A stretch of DNA of 57,162 nt. It comes from JABDPF01 sp037384065 (GTDB lineage Bacteria > Pseudomonadota > Gammaproteobacteria > Xanthomonadales > SZUA-36). The notes below the pieces were generated by a model. That model was not told the DNA's origin. It made no database searches and was given only the letters and a program-made list of their open reading frames with translations. Shown one piece after another: positions 20,388-30,231 of the stretch. The stretch spans positions 1 to 57,162 of the forward strand of contig JARROJ010000009.1 in assembly GCA_037384065.1 (NCBI GenBank), given 5' to 3'. The position numbers and the translations under genes are program-made. Within the stretch, counting starts at the first letter, position 1; each line of letters opens with the position of its first letter.

Positions 20388-20939
20388 TCAATCCCGGTCC
20401 TTTTCCTTCATCAGTCCCGCAAGCCCCGCGAACGGCTTGTGGACGGGTTCCTTGTGATCCTCCGAGGCGCTTTCCAGCGACACGTCGGCCGGCAACTCGG
20501 GCTCGCCCGCTCCGGGCTTGCGCGGCACCTGGGGAACCGCCAGCAGCAGTTCCTCTTCGACCAGGCTCGCCAGCGCCAGGCGCCGATCTTCGACGAGAAC
20601 CGGTTCGTACACGTCCGGCAACGATTCCTGCTCGCCGATGTCCGTGATCACGGCTACGGTGCTCATGCGGTCGACCGGTTCGAGATAGATCTCGAGGCTC
20701 CGCTGGCAAACCAGTGGAAGCTCCGCCCGGACGCTGACCCGGATCGTGACCAGCCCCTGCTCGTCGTAACCGAACACGGCTTCGAAGGCGGCCTCGCCCC
20801 AGTCGATTCCGCCGGCGCCGTCCGGCGCCAGCAGCGCGGTGAGCCGCTCGAGTCGCGCCAACGGCACGGTGCCGCCAAAGGCGCGCCTTCCGTCCGCCGC
20901 CTTCCAGGGATCGACGATGTCTGGAAAATCGCGCGACAT
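20388..20939 (-). CDS. yceD: YceD (DUF177) family protein, 23S rRNA accumulation protein
   Basis: 183 aa from ATG 20939 (MSRDFPDIVDPWKAADGRR); E. coli YceD is 173 aa. The central YDEQGLVTIRVSVRAELPLVCQRSLE block carries the DUF177 signature, and the acidic LVEEELLLAVPQVPRKPG follows. Family work links it to 23S rRNA accumulation. An in-frame ATG at 21005 would add 22 residues; the choice is not certain because GGAGG lies 14 bp before 20939. Confidence 0.85.
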   Translation of the reverse strand: MSRDFPDIVDPWKAADGRRAFGGTVPLARLERLTALLAPDGAGGIDWGEAAFEAVFGYDEQGLVTIRVSVRAELPLVCQRSLEIYLEPVDRMSTVAVITDIGEQESLPDVYEPVLVEDRRLALASLVEEELLLAVPQVPRKPGAGEPELPADVSLESASEDHKEPVHKPFAGLAGLMKEKDRD

Positions 20940-21044
20940 GACTGCAGAATGACCTCCCGGTCCGGACACGTACCGCGGCACACCATCCCGTGGCCCGGCC
21001 CGCATTGCCCATAAATCACATTAACCGCCCATTCTACTACACAA

Positions 21045-21641
21045 ATGCAGCTGCAGTCACATAAAACGCCCCTGATTCTCGCCTCGGTGAGCCCGTACCG
21101 GCGTGAATTGCTGGAACGCCTCGGCCTGCCCTTTGAAACCGCCGATTCGAACGTGGATGAAACCCCCGGCCCCGACGAAGATCCCGTGCACCTCGTGCAG
21201 CGGCTCGCCCGGGCCAAGGCCGACGCGGTTGCGCGCCGGCACGAAACCGCCGTCGTGATCGGTTCCGACCAGGTGGCGGTGTGCGGAAGCGACATCGTCG
21301 GCAAGCCCGGCGACGCGGAGCGGGCCCGCGCGCAGTTGCGCCTGTTCAGCGGCCGCAGCGTGCATTTTCTGACGGCGTTCGCGGTGTTCGAACGCCCCGG
21401 TGACCGATTGCTCGAGGGCCGCGTCGATACCGAATGCGTCTTTCGAACGCTGAGCGACGCGGAAATCGACCGGTACCTGGAGCTCGACCGCCCGTACGAC
21501 TGCGCGGGCAGTTTCAAGTCGGAGCGCGCCGGACTCGCGTTGCTCGACCGCATGTCGTCGGACGACCCGACCGCCCTGATCGGCCTGCCGCTGATCGCCC
21601 TGGCGGCCGCCCTGCGCAAGCTGGGTTTTCGGGCGCCGTGA
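21045..21641 (+). CDS. Maf/YceF-type nucleoside triphosphate pyrophosphatase
   Basis: Maf family house-cleaning NTP pyrophosphatase, 198 aa; the YceF type acts on m7GTP. Conserved LASVSPYRRELLERLGLPF, ETAVVIGSDQV and GKPGD blocks are present, and PYDCAGSFKSE matches the YceF-type region. Divergent from yceD with a 105-bp gap, as in E. coli. Confidence 0.92.
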   Translation: MQLQSHKTPLILASVSPYRRELLERLGLPFETADSNVDETPGPDEDPVHLVQRLARAKADAVARRHETAVVIGSDQVAVCGSDIVGKPGDAERARAQLRLFSGRSVHFLTAFAVFERPGDRLLEGRVDTECVFRTLSDAEIDRYLELDRPYDCAGSFKSERAGLALLDRMSSDDPTALIGLPLIALAAALRKLGFRAP

Positions 21642-21742
21642 CCCCATTGAATTGGTCACACCGATCGCTTCTGTCATAATCACGGGTCGAAGCGGTCCCC
21701 TTTTTTAGGGCCTTCCATACTCTAGCGTACGGAGCGTTTTCG

Positions 21743-23710
21743 ATGAGCAAAACTGAATACCGGAACTGGCGTCTCGAGTCCGATCTCGACGGCGTGTGCT
21801 GGCTGACCCTGGACCGCGCGGGCGAATCGGCCAACAGCCTTTCCCGGGATGTCCTGACCGAACTCGAGGAGATCGTCACGGACCTCGAACGGCATCATCC
21901 CCGCGGGCTGGTGCTGCAGTCCGGCAAATCGGGCAGCTTCATCGTCGGCGCCGACGTGCGTGAGTTCGACCAGGCCAGCAGCATCGGCGAGGCCGAAGGC
22001 TTCATCCGGGAGGTCCACGCGCTGTTCGATCGCGTCGAGGCCCTGCCCTTCCCCAAGGCCGTGATGATCGATGGCTACTGCCTGGGCGGCGGTCTCGAAC
22101 TGGCCCTCTGCTTCGACTACCGCATCGCCGCGAACAACGACCGCACCCGGCTCGGGTTTCCCGAGGTCAAGCTCGGCATCTACCCCGGTTTCGGCGGCAG
22201 CGCCCGCACCACACGACAGATCGGCGGGCTGAACGCGATGCCCCTGATGCTTTCCGCGCGCATGTTGCGACCGGGCGCGGCCCGCGGCATGGGCCTGGTC
22301 GACCAGTTGGTCGGGCCGCACGGCAGCCTGCGCTGGGCCGCCCGCAAGGCCGTGCTCCAGGGCCGCCGCAGCAAGGGCGCCGGGCTCACCGGCAAGCTCA
22401 GCAACACGGGGCCGGCCCGCAAGTTCCTGGCCGGCCAGATGCGCAAGAAGACCGCGGCCAAGGCCAAGCCGGCCCATTATCCGGCGCCGTTCGAGCTGAT
22501 CGACGCCTGGGAGCAGTACGGCGACGATTTCCGCCGCATGCTCGACGAAGAAGCGACCCGCGTCGCGCGCCTGATCAACGGCGAGACCAGCCGCGGCCTG
22601 CGCCGCGTCTTCTGGCTGATGGAGGGCCTCAAGGCCGCCGGCAAGGAGAGCGACTTCCGCGCGCGCCGCGTGCACGTCGTCGGCGCCGGTGTCATGGGCG
22701 GCGACATCGCCGCCTGGTGCGTGCTGCAGGGAATGGAAGTCACCCTGCAGGACCGTGAAATGAAGTACATCGAACCGGCGCTGAAACGCGCCGCGAGCCT
22801 GTTCCGCAAACGCCTGAAGACGCCGGATCGCGTGGCCGCTGCACGCAGCCGCCTGATTGCCGACGTCGACGGTCAGGGCGTGGAGCGCGCCGACGTCATC
22901 ATCGAGGCCATCTTCGAGAACCTCGAAGCGAAGCAGGCCCTGTTCAAGGATCTCGAGGCGAATGCGAAACCCGACGCCGTGCTCGCCACCAACACGTCGG
23001 CGATTCCGCTCAAGGACATCGCCTCCGTGCTGAAGAAACCCAAGCGCCTGATCGGACTGCATTTCTTCAACCCCGTTGCGAAAATGCCGCTGGTGGAAGT
23101 CGTCTACGACACCGACACACTCGACGACGCAATCGCGCGCGGCAATGCCTTCTGCAACCAGATCAACCGTTTTCCGCTGCCGGTGCGCAGCAGTCCCGGA
23201 TTCCTGGTCAACCGGGTCCTGGCGCGCTACATGCTGAAAGCGTTCGAGATCCATCTGCAGCGGGGCGTCACCAAGGAAGCGATCGACCGCGCGGCCGAGG
23301 ATTTCGGCATGCCGATGGGGCCGGTCGAGCTGGCCGACACGGTCGGCCTGGACGTCGGCGCCGGCGTGCTCGGCACGCTCGGCGGCGAGGCGTCGGAGCG
23401 CGAGGCGGAGCTGCTTCGAAAATACGTGGCGGAAGGCAAGCTGGGCAAGAAGAGCGGCGAGGGCTTCTACACCTGGGAGAAAGGCAAGCCCGTCAAGGAC
23501 AGCGAAGCGTCGAAAGGCGTCAACCTGAAATCCCTGGGCCGCGAACTGATGCAGCCCTATTTCGACGAATGCCGCGCCTGCCTGGCCGACGGCATCGTCG
23601 AAAGCGCCGATGCGCTGGACGCGGGCATGGTGTTCGGCACCGGCTTCGCGCCCTTCCGCGGCGGCCCCCTGTATTACCTCGAAAACAGCAAGGAGTTCGA
23701 CCATGAGTGA
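21743..23710 (+). CDS. Fatty-acid oxidation alpha subunit: enoyl-CoA hydratase/3-hydroxyacyl-CoA dehydrogenase (FadB/FadJ-like)
   Basis: Bifunctional beta-oxidation enzyme of 655 aa, shorter than E. coli FadB (729) or FadJ (714). The N-terminal hydratase has oxyanion IVGADVREF and the two Glu-bearing blocks GGGLELALC and LGFPEVKLGIYPG. The central NAD-binding domain has GAGVMGGDIAAW and HFFNPVAKMPLVEV, followed by the C-terminal dehydrogenase domain ending in FRGGPLYYLE. The gene overlaps the thiolase start by 8 bp (ATGAGTGA), so the two subunits are probably coupled. Confidence 0.92.
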   Translation: MSKTEYRNWRLESDLDGVCWLTLDRAGESANSLSRDVLTELEEIVTDLERHHPRGLVLQSGKSGSFIVGADVREFDQASSIGEAEGFIREVHALFDRVEALPFPKAVMIDGYCLGGGLELALCFDYRIAANNDRTRLGFPEVKLGIYPGFGGSARTTRQIGGLNAMPLMLSARMLRPGAARGMGLVDQLVGPHGSLRWAARKAVLQGRRSKGAGLTGKLSNTGPARKFLAGQMRKKTAAKAKPAHYPAPFELIDAWEQYGDDFRRMLDEEATRVARLINGETSRGLRRVFWLMEGLKAAGKESDFRARRVHVVGAGVMGGDIAAWCVLQGMEVTLQDREMKYIEPALKRAASLFRKRLKTPDRVAAARSRLIADVDGQGVERADVIIEAIFENLEAKQALFKDLEANAKPDAVLATNTSAIPLKDIASVLKKPKRLIGLHFFNPVAKMPLVEVVYDTDTLDDAIARGNAFCNQINRFPLPVRSSPGFLVNRVLARYMLKAFEIHLQRGVTKEAIDRAAEDFGMPMGPVELADTVGLDVGAGVLGTLGGEASEREAELLRKYVAEGKLGKKSGEGFYTWEKGKPVKDSEASKGVNLKSLGRELMQPYFDECRACLADGIVESADALDAGMVFGTGFAPFRGGPLYYLENSKEFDHE

Positions 23711-24983
23711 CACGCTGCGCAGGATCGCGGTGATCGGGGGCAGCCGGATTCCGTTCTGCCGTTCCAACACCGCCTACTCCGAGAAATCCAACATGGACAT
23801 GCTGGCCGGCGCGCTGCAGGGGGTAATCGACCGCCACGGCCTGCACGGCGAGAAGTTCGACGAAGTGATCGCCGGCGCGGTCACGACGCATTCGAGGGAC
23901 TGGAACCTGGCCCGTGAAGCCCTGCTCTCCACCACCATGTCGCCGCTCACGCCGGGGATCACGCTGCAGCAGGCCTGCGGCACGAGCCTGCAGGCCGCGG
24001 CGATGATCGGCGCCAAGATCGCCTGCGGCCAGATCGAATGCGGCATCGCGGCGGGCACCGACACGACCTCCGATCCGCCGATCACGTTCGGCCCCAAATT
24101 CTCCAAGCGCCTGGTCAAGGCCGGCACGGCCCGCAGCGCCAAGCAACGCCTCAAGGCTTTCAAGGGCTTCAGCCCCGGTGAACTGAAGCCGGTGCTGCCG
24201 GCCAACGGCGAACCGCGCACCGGCCTGTCCATGGGGCAGCACTGCGAGCGCATGGCCCGGGAATGGGACATCGCGCGCGAGGACCAGGACCGCCTGGCGC
24301 TGGAAAGCCACCAGAAGGCGGAGCAGGCCTACAACGAGGGCTTCTACGATCCGCTGGTGCTGTCCTGGGGCGGCGTGATGCGGGACAACAACATCCGCGC
24401 CGACACCACGCTGGAGAAACTCGGTTCCCTGCGCACCGTGTTCGCCAAGGGCGCCGACGCGACCCTCACGGCCGGGAACAGCACGCCGCTGACCGATGGC
24501 GCCGCGGCGGTTCTGCTCGCATCCGAAGACTGGGCCAGGGCCCACGACCTGCCCGTGCAGGCCTACCTCACCGCGACCCGCACGGCAGCGGTCGATTTCG
24601 TGCAGGACGAGGGCCTCCTGATGGCGCCGACCGTGGCCGTGGCCGAGATGCTGCAGCAGACCGGCCTGACGCTGCAGGATTTCGATTTCTACGAGATACA
24701 CGAAGCCTTCGCGGCCCAGGTGCTGTGCACCCTGGCGGCCTGGGAATCGGAGGATTATTGCCGCGAACGCCTCGGTCTCGATGCGCCGCTGGGATCGATC
24801 GACCGTGCGAAGCTGAACGTCAAGGGCAGCAGCCTGGCGGTCGGCCACCCCTTCGCGGCGACCGGCGCGCGGATCCTCGGCACGCTGGCCCACCTGCTGG
24901 AGGAGAAGGGCTCGGGACGCGGACTGATCTCCGTCTGCACCGCGGGCGGCATGGGCGTCGCCGCGATCGTCGAGCGCCCCTGA
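23703..24983 (+). CDS. Acetyl-CoA acyltransferase, FadI-like thiolase
   Basis: Beta subunit of the fatty-acid oxidation complex, 426 aa, closer in length to FadI (436) than FadA (387). Active-site residues: C92 in LQQACGTSLQA, His in NVKGSSLAVGHPFAATGAR and Cys in SVCTAGGMG. It releases acetyl-CoA by thiolysis. Confidence 0.92.
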   Translation: MSDTLRRIAVIGGSRIPFCRSNTAYSEKSNMDMLAGALQGVIDRHGLHGEKFDEVIAGAVTTHSRDWNLAREALLSTTMSPLTPGITLQQACGTSLQAAAMIGAKIACGQIECGIAAGTDTTSDPPITFGPKFSKRLVKAGTARSAKQRLKAFKGFSPGELKPVLPANGEPRTGLSMGQHCERMAREWDIAREDQDRLALESHQKAEQAYNEGFYDPLVLSWGGVMRDNNIRADTTLEKLGSLRTVFAKGADATLTAGNSTPLTDGAAAVLLASEDWARAHDLPVQAYLTATRTAAVDFVQDEGLLMAPTVAVAEMLQQTGLTLQDFDFYEIHEAFAAQVLCTLAAWESEDYCRERLGLDAPLGSIDRAKLNVKGSSLAVGHPFAATGARILGTLAHLLEEKGSGRGLISVCTAGGMGVAAIVERP

Positions 24984-25002
24984 CGGCCGGGCCGGCCGGT
25001 GC

Positions 25003-25920
25003 TCAGCCGGTCGGCTGCGGGGTATACGGCAGATCCACGGCCAGGCCGGCCGCTTCCGCCGTGTTCTGCATCAGCGTCGCGCGGGTCATCGGACCGACCC
25101 CGCCCGGCACCGGGCTGATCCATGCCGCGCGGCGCGCAGCCTGTTCGAAATCGATATCGCCCGTCAGCCGTCCGTCCGGCAAGCGGTTGATCCCGACGTC
25201 GACGACGATGGCGCCCGGCTTGATCCATTCGGCACGGATGACGCCCGGTTTGCCGATGGCGCTGATCAGCAGATCGGCGCTGCGCACGTGTTCCTCGAGG
25301 TTGTGGGTGAACCGGTGACTGACGGTGACGGTCGAGCCGTACCAGAGCAATTCCAGCGCCATCGGCCGCCCGACAATGTTGGAGGCGCCGACGATCACTG
25401 CGTGCATGGACTTGTTCGCGATCCCGTAGTAATGCAGCAGGGCCATGACCCCGCGCGGCGTGCAGGGTCGTAAACCGGGTTGCCGTAACGCCAGCTTGCC
25501 GACATTGAACGCGTGAAAGCCGTCGACATCCTTGGTCGCGCGGATCCGATTGGTCACGGCCGCTTCCTCGATGTGCGGCGGCAACGGCAGCTGAACCAGG
25601 ATGCCGTCCGTATCCGGCGACTCGTTGAGCCGGTCGATCAGGGCCAGCAATTCCGCCTGGCTGGTGTTCTCCGGCAGGTCGTAGTCCTGGGCCCGGATCC
25701 CGGCCTTTTCGCAGTCACGGCGCTTGGCGTTGACGTAAATGGCCGACGCCGGATCGTCTCCGACCAATACCACCGCAAGGCCGGGACGGCGCCCGCCGGC
25801 CGCCACGTGGGCGTCGATCGCGGTGCGAACCTTCCGGATGATCGCGGCGCTGACCACGTTGCCGTCCAGGATACGCGCCCTGCCCGCCCGGGTTTCGTCT
25901 GACTGATCGTGTCCTTCCAT
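25003..25920 (-). CDS. folD: Bifunctional methylenetetrahydrofolate dehydrogenase/cyclohydrolase
   Basis: Folate one-carbon enzyme, 305 aa. YVNAKRRDCEKAGI carries the catalytic Tyr and Lys, DGILVQLPLPPHI the substrate block, and PCTPRGVMALL, IVGASNIVGRPMA and VPGGVGPMTRATLM are typical. It has a slightly longer N-terminus (MEGHDQSDETRAG) than most FolD proteins. Convergent with the thiolase gene, 19 bp apart. Confidence 0.95.
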   Translation of the reverse strand: MEGHDQSDETRAGRARILDGNVVSAAIIRKVRTAIDAHVAAGGRRPGLAVVLVGDDPASAIYVNAKRRDCEKAGIRAQDYDLPENTSQAELLALIDRLNESPDTDGILVQLPLPPHIEEAAVTNRIRATKDVDGFHAFNVGKLALRQPGLRPCTPRGVMALLHYYGIANKSMHAVIVGASNIVGRPMALELLWYGSTVTVSHRFTHNLEEHVRSADLLISAIGKPGVIRAEWIKPGAIVVDVGINRLPDGRLTGDIDFEQAARRAAWISPVPGGVGPMTRATLMQNTAEAAGLAVDLPYTPQPTG

Positions 25921-25997
25921 ACCTTTCGCCGGCGACTCGGCCGCTTTCCCATTGCGTTCGGTCGGAGTATTTTAGGGTAAACAGCGAGGACGATTCC

Positions 25998-26486
25998 ATG
26001 AATGTATTCGAATTCCGATTCCGTTCACTCTCCGGTGCGACGATGGCGCTCGAACAGTGGTCCGGGCAGCCTCTGCTGATCGTCAATACGGCTTCCGAAT
26101 GCGGTTACACGCGACAGTACACCGGTCTGCAGTCCCTGTGGCTGGAGTACCGCCACACCGGTCTCATCGTGATCGGCATTCCCTGCAACGACTTCGGCGA
26201 ACAGGAACCGGGCGACGCGGACACGATCGCCGAATTCTGCAGCGGCACCTTCGGGGTGACCTTCCCGATGACCGAGAAATACTCCGTGATCGGCCGCGAT
26301 GCGCATCCGCTGTTCCTGGCTCTGCGCGAAGAATTCACCGCGGACGTCCTGCCGAACTGGAATTTCTTCAAGTACCTGTTCGGGCGCGATGGCAACTTCA
26401 TCGCGCATTGGCCCTCGAAAGTCGAACCGGAGGACTCCGGTTTTCGCCACGAAATCGAAAAGAACCTCGCGTCCTGGTCGCTGTAA
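25998..26486 (+). CDS. Glutathione peroxidase family protein (Cys type)
   Basis: Thioredoxin-fold peroxidase, 162 aa. The peroxidatic cysteine is C35 in NTASECGYTRQY; PCNDFGEQEPG supplies the Gln and PNWNFFKYLFG the Trp-Asn of the active site. There is no signal peptide, so it is cytoplasmic. GAGGA at 25985-25989 lies 8 bp before the ATG. Bacterial members often use thioredoxin rather than glutathione. Confidence 0.92.
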   Translation: MNVFEFRFRSLSGATMALEQWSGQPLLIVNTASECGYTRQYTGLQSLWLEYRHTGLIVIGIPCNDFGEQEPGDADTIAEFCSGTFGVTFPMTEKYSVIGRDAHPLFLALREEFTADVLPNWNFFKYLFGRDGNFIAHWPSKVEPEDSGFRHEIEKNLASWSL

Positions 26487-26513
26487 CGCGACGCCGGGAC
26501 GAGCCCGCCGCGG

Positions 26514-27602
26514 TCAGGCGCAGACGGGGCACCCGATACGCCGCGCCAGGCGCATTTCGCGAAATTCCATCGTCAGCGCATCGACCAGCAACAGGCGGCC
26601 GAGCAACGGCCGGCCGACGCCCAGCAGGATTTTCAACGCCTCGGTCGCCTGCAGCGTACCGACGATCCCGGGCAGCACGCCCAGCACGCCCGCCTCGGCG
26701 CAGCTCGGCGCCGCAGCCCGGTCCGGCGGGTCCGGCATCAGGCAGCGAAAACAGGGGGCTTCCGCACCCCGCGCCGGCCAGAACACCGAAACCTGGCCCT
26801 GGAATCGCATGACTGCGCCGTAAACGAGCGGGATACCCGCCGCCACGCAGGCATCGTTCAACGCGTAGCGCGCGGCAAAATTATCGGTTCCGTCGATCAC
26901 GACGTCCCAGCCCTGAACGCAGCGCGCCGCGTTCTTCGCCGTCACGCGCTCATCGATGCGTTCGGTTCGAACCCCGGGATTGGCCGCGCGCAGGCGTTCC
27001 GCCGCCGAACGGGTCTTCGTGCGGCCGACCGTGTCCTCGGAGTGCAGGATCTGGCGCTGCAGGTTGCTGCGCGCGACGCGGTCGTCGTCAAGCAGTCCGA
27101 GCGTACCGACCCCGGCCGCCGCGAGGTAGAGCGCGGCGGGTGAATTCAGTCCGCCCAGACCGGCCAGCAGCACCCGCGCCTCGAGCAGGCGGCGCTGCCC
27201 CTCGGCCCCGACCTCCGGCAGCACCAGGTGGCGCGCATAGCGTTCGGTCTGTGCGTCGTCGAGCCCGGTGTCGCTCGCGAACGGCAACCCGGCTTCGAAC
27301 CAGGCGTTCATGCCGCCCCGAACACTGCGAAAGCCGTCGTGCCCCATCGATCGCAGGCGCTCGACCACCGCGCGGGAACGCACACCTTCGGCGCACAGAA
27401 CGTCGCCGCCGCGACGTGCGAACGCCGGGTCTTCGCGACAGGCATCGACGAGGCGTCGCTCCGACAGTCCGATCGCGGCCACGGGTCCGCCGGCCCGCCG
27501 CTCGTCCGGGCTCCGGATGTCCAGGATGGGCCGCTCGGCGCAGGCCGTCCGACAGGCCTCGTCGACGGACACTTCGATCGGTTCGGAGCGGGAGGTCTTC
27601 AT
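26514..27602 (-). CDS. moeB: MoeB/ThiF-type adenylyltransferase with N-terminal rhodanese domain
   Basis: 362 aa. Residues about 1-115 form a rhodanese domain (DIRSPDERRAGG, active-site C70 in LCAEGVRSRA, GGMNAW). Residues about 118-362 are an E1-like domain: YARHLVLPEVGAEGQ, GLGGLNSPAALYLAAAGVG, DGTDNFAARY, the SCAEAGVLG cysteine region and zinc pairs CFRC and CPVC. It likely adenylates a ubiquitin-like sulfur carrier (MoaD or ThiS) and helps transfer sulfur. In most fused proteins the rhodanese part is C-terminal; here it is N-terminal. No moaD or thiS is in the window, so the partner is unknown. Confidence 0.88.
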   Translation of the reverse strand: MKTSRSEPIEVSVDEACRTACAERPILDIRSPDERRAGGPVAAIGLSERRLVDACREDPAFARRGGDVLCAEGVRSRAVVERLRSMGHDGFRSVRGGMNAWFEAGLPFASDTGLDDAQTERYARHLVLPEVGAEGQRRLLEARVLLAGLGGLNSPAALYLAAAGVGTLGLLDDDRVARSNLQRQILHSEDTVGRTKTRSAAERLRAANPGVRTERIDERVTAKNAARCVQGWDVVIDGTDNFAARYALNDACVAAGIPLVYGAVMRFQGQVSVFWPARGAEAPCFRCLMPDPPDRAAAPSCAEAGVLGVLPGIVGTLQATEALKILLGVGRPLLGRLLLVDALTMEFREMRLARRIGCPVCA

Positions 27603-27635
27603 GCGGCGATTGCAGACCAGGCTGCGTTCGGGTCC

Positions 27636-29039
27636 CTACTTGCGCGACTTGCGGCCGGTGAATTTCTTGAGCCGCTTGCGCTTTTCGAGCTGGCGCCGCG
27701 TCAGGACGTTCTTGCGCCCGCGATAGGGGTTGTCGCTGTCGCGGAAGTCCAGGAACACCGGCGTGCCGGAAAGTTTGAAATGGCGAATGAAGCGGTTCGC
27801 GAGGTAACGCCGGTAGGACTCGGGAACCGTGTCGGTCCGGGTGCCGTGGATCACGATCCGCGGCGGCAGCTTGCCGCCCGCGTGGGCGTAACGCAGCTTG
27901 GCGACCCGGCCCTGTTTCATCGGCGGCTGATGCGCCTCGAACGCGGCCTGCAGCACGCGCGTCAGCTCGGGCGTGGAGAATTCGCGCCGGGCGCTGCCCC
28001 AGGCCTGCTGGACCGCGTCGAGCAACTCCTGGATACCGGAGCCGTGCAGGGCCGAGATCGTGATGCGCCGCGCCCAGTCGACGTAGGTGAGCTTGCGATC
28101 GAGTTCCGCCTTCACCTGGCGACGATGGTCGGGGTCGAGCCCATCCCACTTGTTCAGCGCGATGACCAGCGCGCGGCCCTGCTCGAGAACGTGTCCCAGC
28201 AGGGTCGTGTCCTGATCCGTCAGGCCTTCGCGCGCATCCAGCATCAGGACCACGACGTGCGCCCGCTCGATGGCCTGCAGCGCCTTGATCGTGCTGAACT
28301 TCTCGACCGCCTCGGTGATGCGCGCGCGGCGCCGCACGCCCGCCGTGTCGATCAGCTCGTACTGCTGCCCGTCGCGCTCGAGCCGGGTGCTGATGGTGTC
28401 GCGGGTCGTGCCGGGCTGATCGTAAGCCAGGACGCGCTCCTCGCCGAGCAGGCGATTGACCAGCGTCGATTTGCCGACGTTCGGGCGACCGACGATCGCC
28501 AGGCGCAGAAGATCCTCATCGTCCTCCGCGGACGCCTCGTCCGCGGGCTCGGGCAGACGCTCGGCGACCGTTTTCATCAGCGTCTCCAGCCCGCGGCGGT
28601 GGGCCGAGGCGACCGGCAAGGCGTCCCCGAGGCCGAGGCTGGCGAATTCGACCAGCGCGGTGTCGGTATCCAGCCCGTCGGTCTTGTTCGCGGTCAGAAC
28701 GAGTTCGCGCGCGGACTTGCGCAGGCGCGCGGCGATCGCCTCGTCTTCGCCGGTCAGGCCGTCACGCGCGCTGACCACGAAGATGACGACCTGCGCTTCC
28801 TCGACGGCCTGCAGCACCTGTTTCGCGGTCAGGTAATCGATGCCTTCCGCCGCGCTCACCAGGCCGCCGGTGTCGACCAGCAGACAGGGATGCGGGCCGA
28901 CGCGCGAGATCCCGTACTGGCGGTCGCGGGTCACGCCCGGCATGTCGGCGACGAGCGCGTCGCGGGTGCGGGTCAGCGCGTTGAACAGGGTGGACTTGCC
29001 GACATTCGGCCGTCCGACGATGGCGACGACAGGCAACAT
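27636..29039 (-). CDS. der: GTPase Der (EngA)
   Basis: Ribosome assembly GTPase with two G domains and a KH-like C-terminus; 467 aa. G1 motifs GRPNVGKSTLFN (near residue 9) and GRPNVGKSTLVN, NKTD and NKWD for base recognition, and a basic tail ending in FTGRKSRK. Lies after bamB as in E. coli. Confidence 0.97.
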   Translation of the reverse strand: MLPVVAIVGRPNVGKSTLFNALTRTRDALVADMPGVTRDRQYGISRVGPHPCLLVDTGGLVSAAEGIDYLTAKQVLQAVEEAQVVIFVVSARDGLTGEDEAIAARLRKSARELVLTANKTDGLDTDTALVEFASLGLGDALPVASAHRRGLETLMKTVAERLPEPADEASAEDDEDLLRLAIVGRPNVGKSTLVNRLLGEERVLAYDQPGTTRDTISTRLERDGQQYELIDTAGVRRRARITEAVEKFSTIKALQAIERAHVVVLMLDAREGLTDQDTTLLGHVLEQGRALVIALNKWDGLDPDHRRQVKAELDRKLTYVDWARRITISALHGSGIQELLDAVQQAWGSARREFSTPELTRVLQAAFEAHQPPMKQGRVAKLRYAHAGGKLPPRIVIHGTRTDTVPESYRRYLANRFIRHFKLSGTPVFLDFRDSDNPYRGRKNVLTRRQLEKRKRLKKFTGRKSRK

Positions 29040-29070
29040 GGATGAATCCAGCCGGGGCCCGGGCGGCCGG

Positions 29071-30231
29071 TCAGATGGCGGCCCCTGCGCGATAGGCGAC
29101 GAGATCGCCGTCGCGGGTCAGCACGTACAGCGTCGTGCCGACAGTCAGAGGCGCCGCGGCGAATCCGTCCTTGCCGGCCCGTTCGCGCGCGACGAAGGAA
29201 CCGATTTCGGTATCGAACCAGTGCAGATACCCCTCCAGGTCGCCCACCACGACGTAATTCCCGTAAAACGTCGGGCGCGTCAGTTCCCGGTTGGTCAGGC
29301 GGTCGATCTTCCACTGCGTGGAACCGTTGCGGCGATCCAGCATCCACAGGTCGCCGTTCTTCTCGCTGATCGCGAGGTTCGTGCGATCGACCTGGACCCC
29401 GGTGGCCGAGGCGATGTCCTTGAACCAGAGCATGCGGCCCGAATCGGCCGCCAGCGACACGACCCGGTTCTTGTAACTGGACACGATCAGGTCGGACGCG
29501 ACGAAGGCCATGCGCTGGCCGATGTCGGCCAGGCGTTCCAGCTCGGTGCGCCCCTCCGGCGAGACGATGGTCTGGGTCCAGGCGACGCTGCCGTCACTGA
29601 CCCGCAGGCTGGCCACGCTGCCGTCGTCGTAACCGACGAAGGCGATCCCACCGCGCACCAGCAGGTCGGCGTTACCGCGCAGGGTGAGCAGCGGCACGCT
29701 GTGATCGTAAATCCACAGGCGGCGACCGTTGGCCGCATCGAGGCCGAACACGCGACCGTCGATACAGCGCACGACGACCACGCCGTCAGCGGATCCGGGC
29801 GGCGCGAGAACCTCGGAAGATACCTGGGCGTTCCAGAGTTCGGCCCCCGTCTGCCGGTCATAGGCGATGACGCGCCCGTTGATGGTGCCCATGTAGATGT
29901 GGTCTTCATCGAGTCCCGGGCCGCCGGAGAACATCTGCTCGGTCTTCAGGTCCATCGTCTTGCGGCCGCTCTCCGCGTCCACCGCGACCAGCCGGCCTTC
30001 GTGGTCCGCCGTATAGAGCGTGCCGTTGGCGTACGCGGGGGCCATGCTGAGGCCTTTCTTGCCCATGCCGTCGCCGACGTCGACGGACCAGACCTTGCGC
30101 ACCTCGAGCGAAGGCTCGAACTCCACCAGCGGCGCCGGGTCGCCCGGTTCCGGGTCGCCCCAACTGCGGACCCAGCTGCAGCCGTTCAGCACCAGCAGGC
30201 TCAGGGCGATGAGCGCCAGAAGGCGTTTCAC
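29071..30231 (-). CDS. bamB: Outer membrane assembly lipoprotein BamB
   Basis: 386-aa lipoprotein of the BAM complex. Signal peptide with lipobox VLNGC (Cys18), then an eight-bladed beta-propeller with PQQ-like repeats (for example GTLYTADHEGRLVAVDAESG and DGRVFGLDAANGRRLW). The GTG start at 30231 overlaps the yfgM stop (GTGA). Confidence 0.95.
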   Translation of the reverse strand: MKRLLALIALSLLVLNGCSWVRSWGDPEPGDPAPLVEFEPSLEVRKVWSVDVGDGMGKKGLSMAPAYANGTLYTADHEGRLVAVDAESGRKTMDLKTEQMFSGGPGLDEDHIYMGTINGRVIAYDRQTGAELWNAQVSSEVLAPPGSADGVVVVRCIDGRVFGLDAANGRRLWIYDHSVPLLTLRGNADLLVRGGIAFVGYDDGSVASLRVSDGSVAWTQTIVSPEGRTELERLADIGQRMAFVASDLIVSSYKNRVVSLAADSGRMLWFKDIASATGVQVDRTNLAISEKNGDLWMLDRRNGSTQWKIDRLTNRELTRPTFYGNYVVVGDLEGYLHWFDTEIGSFVARERAGKDGFAAAPLTVGTTLYVLTRDGDLVAYRAGAAI

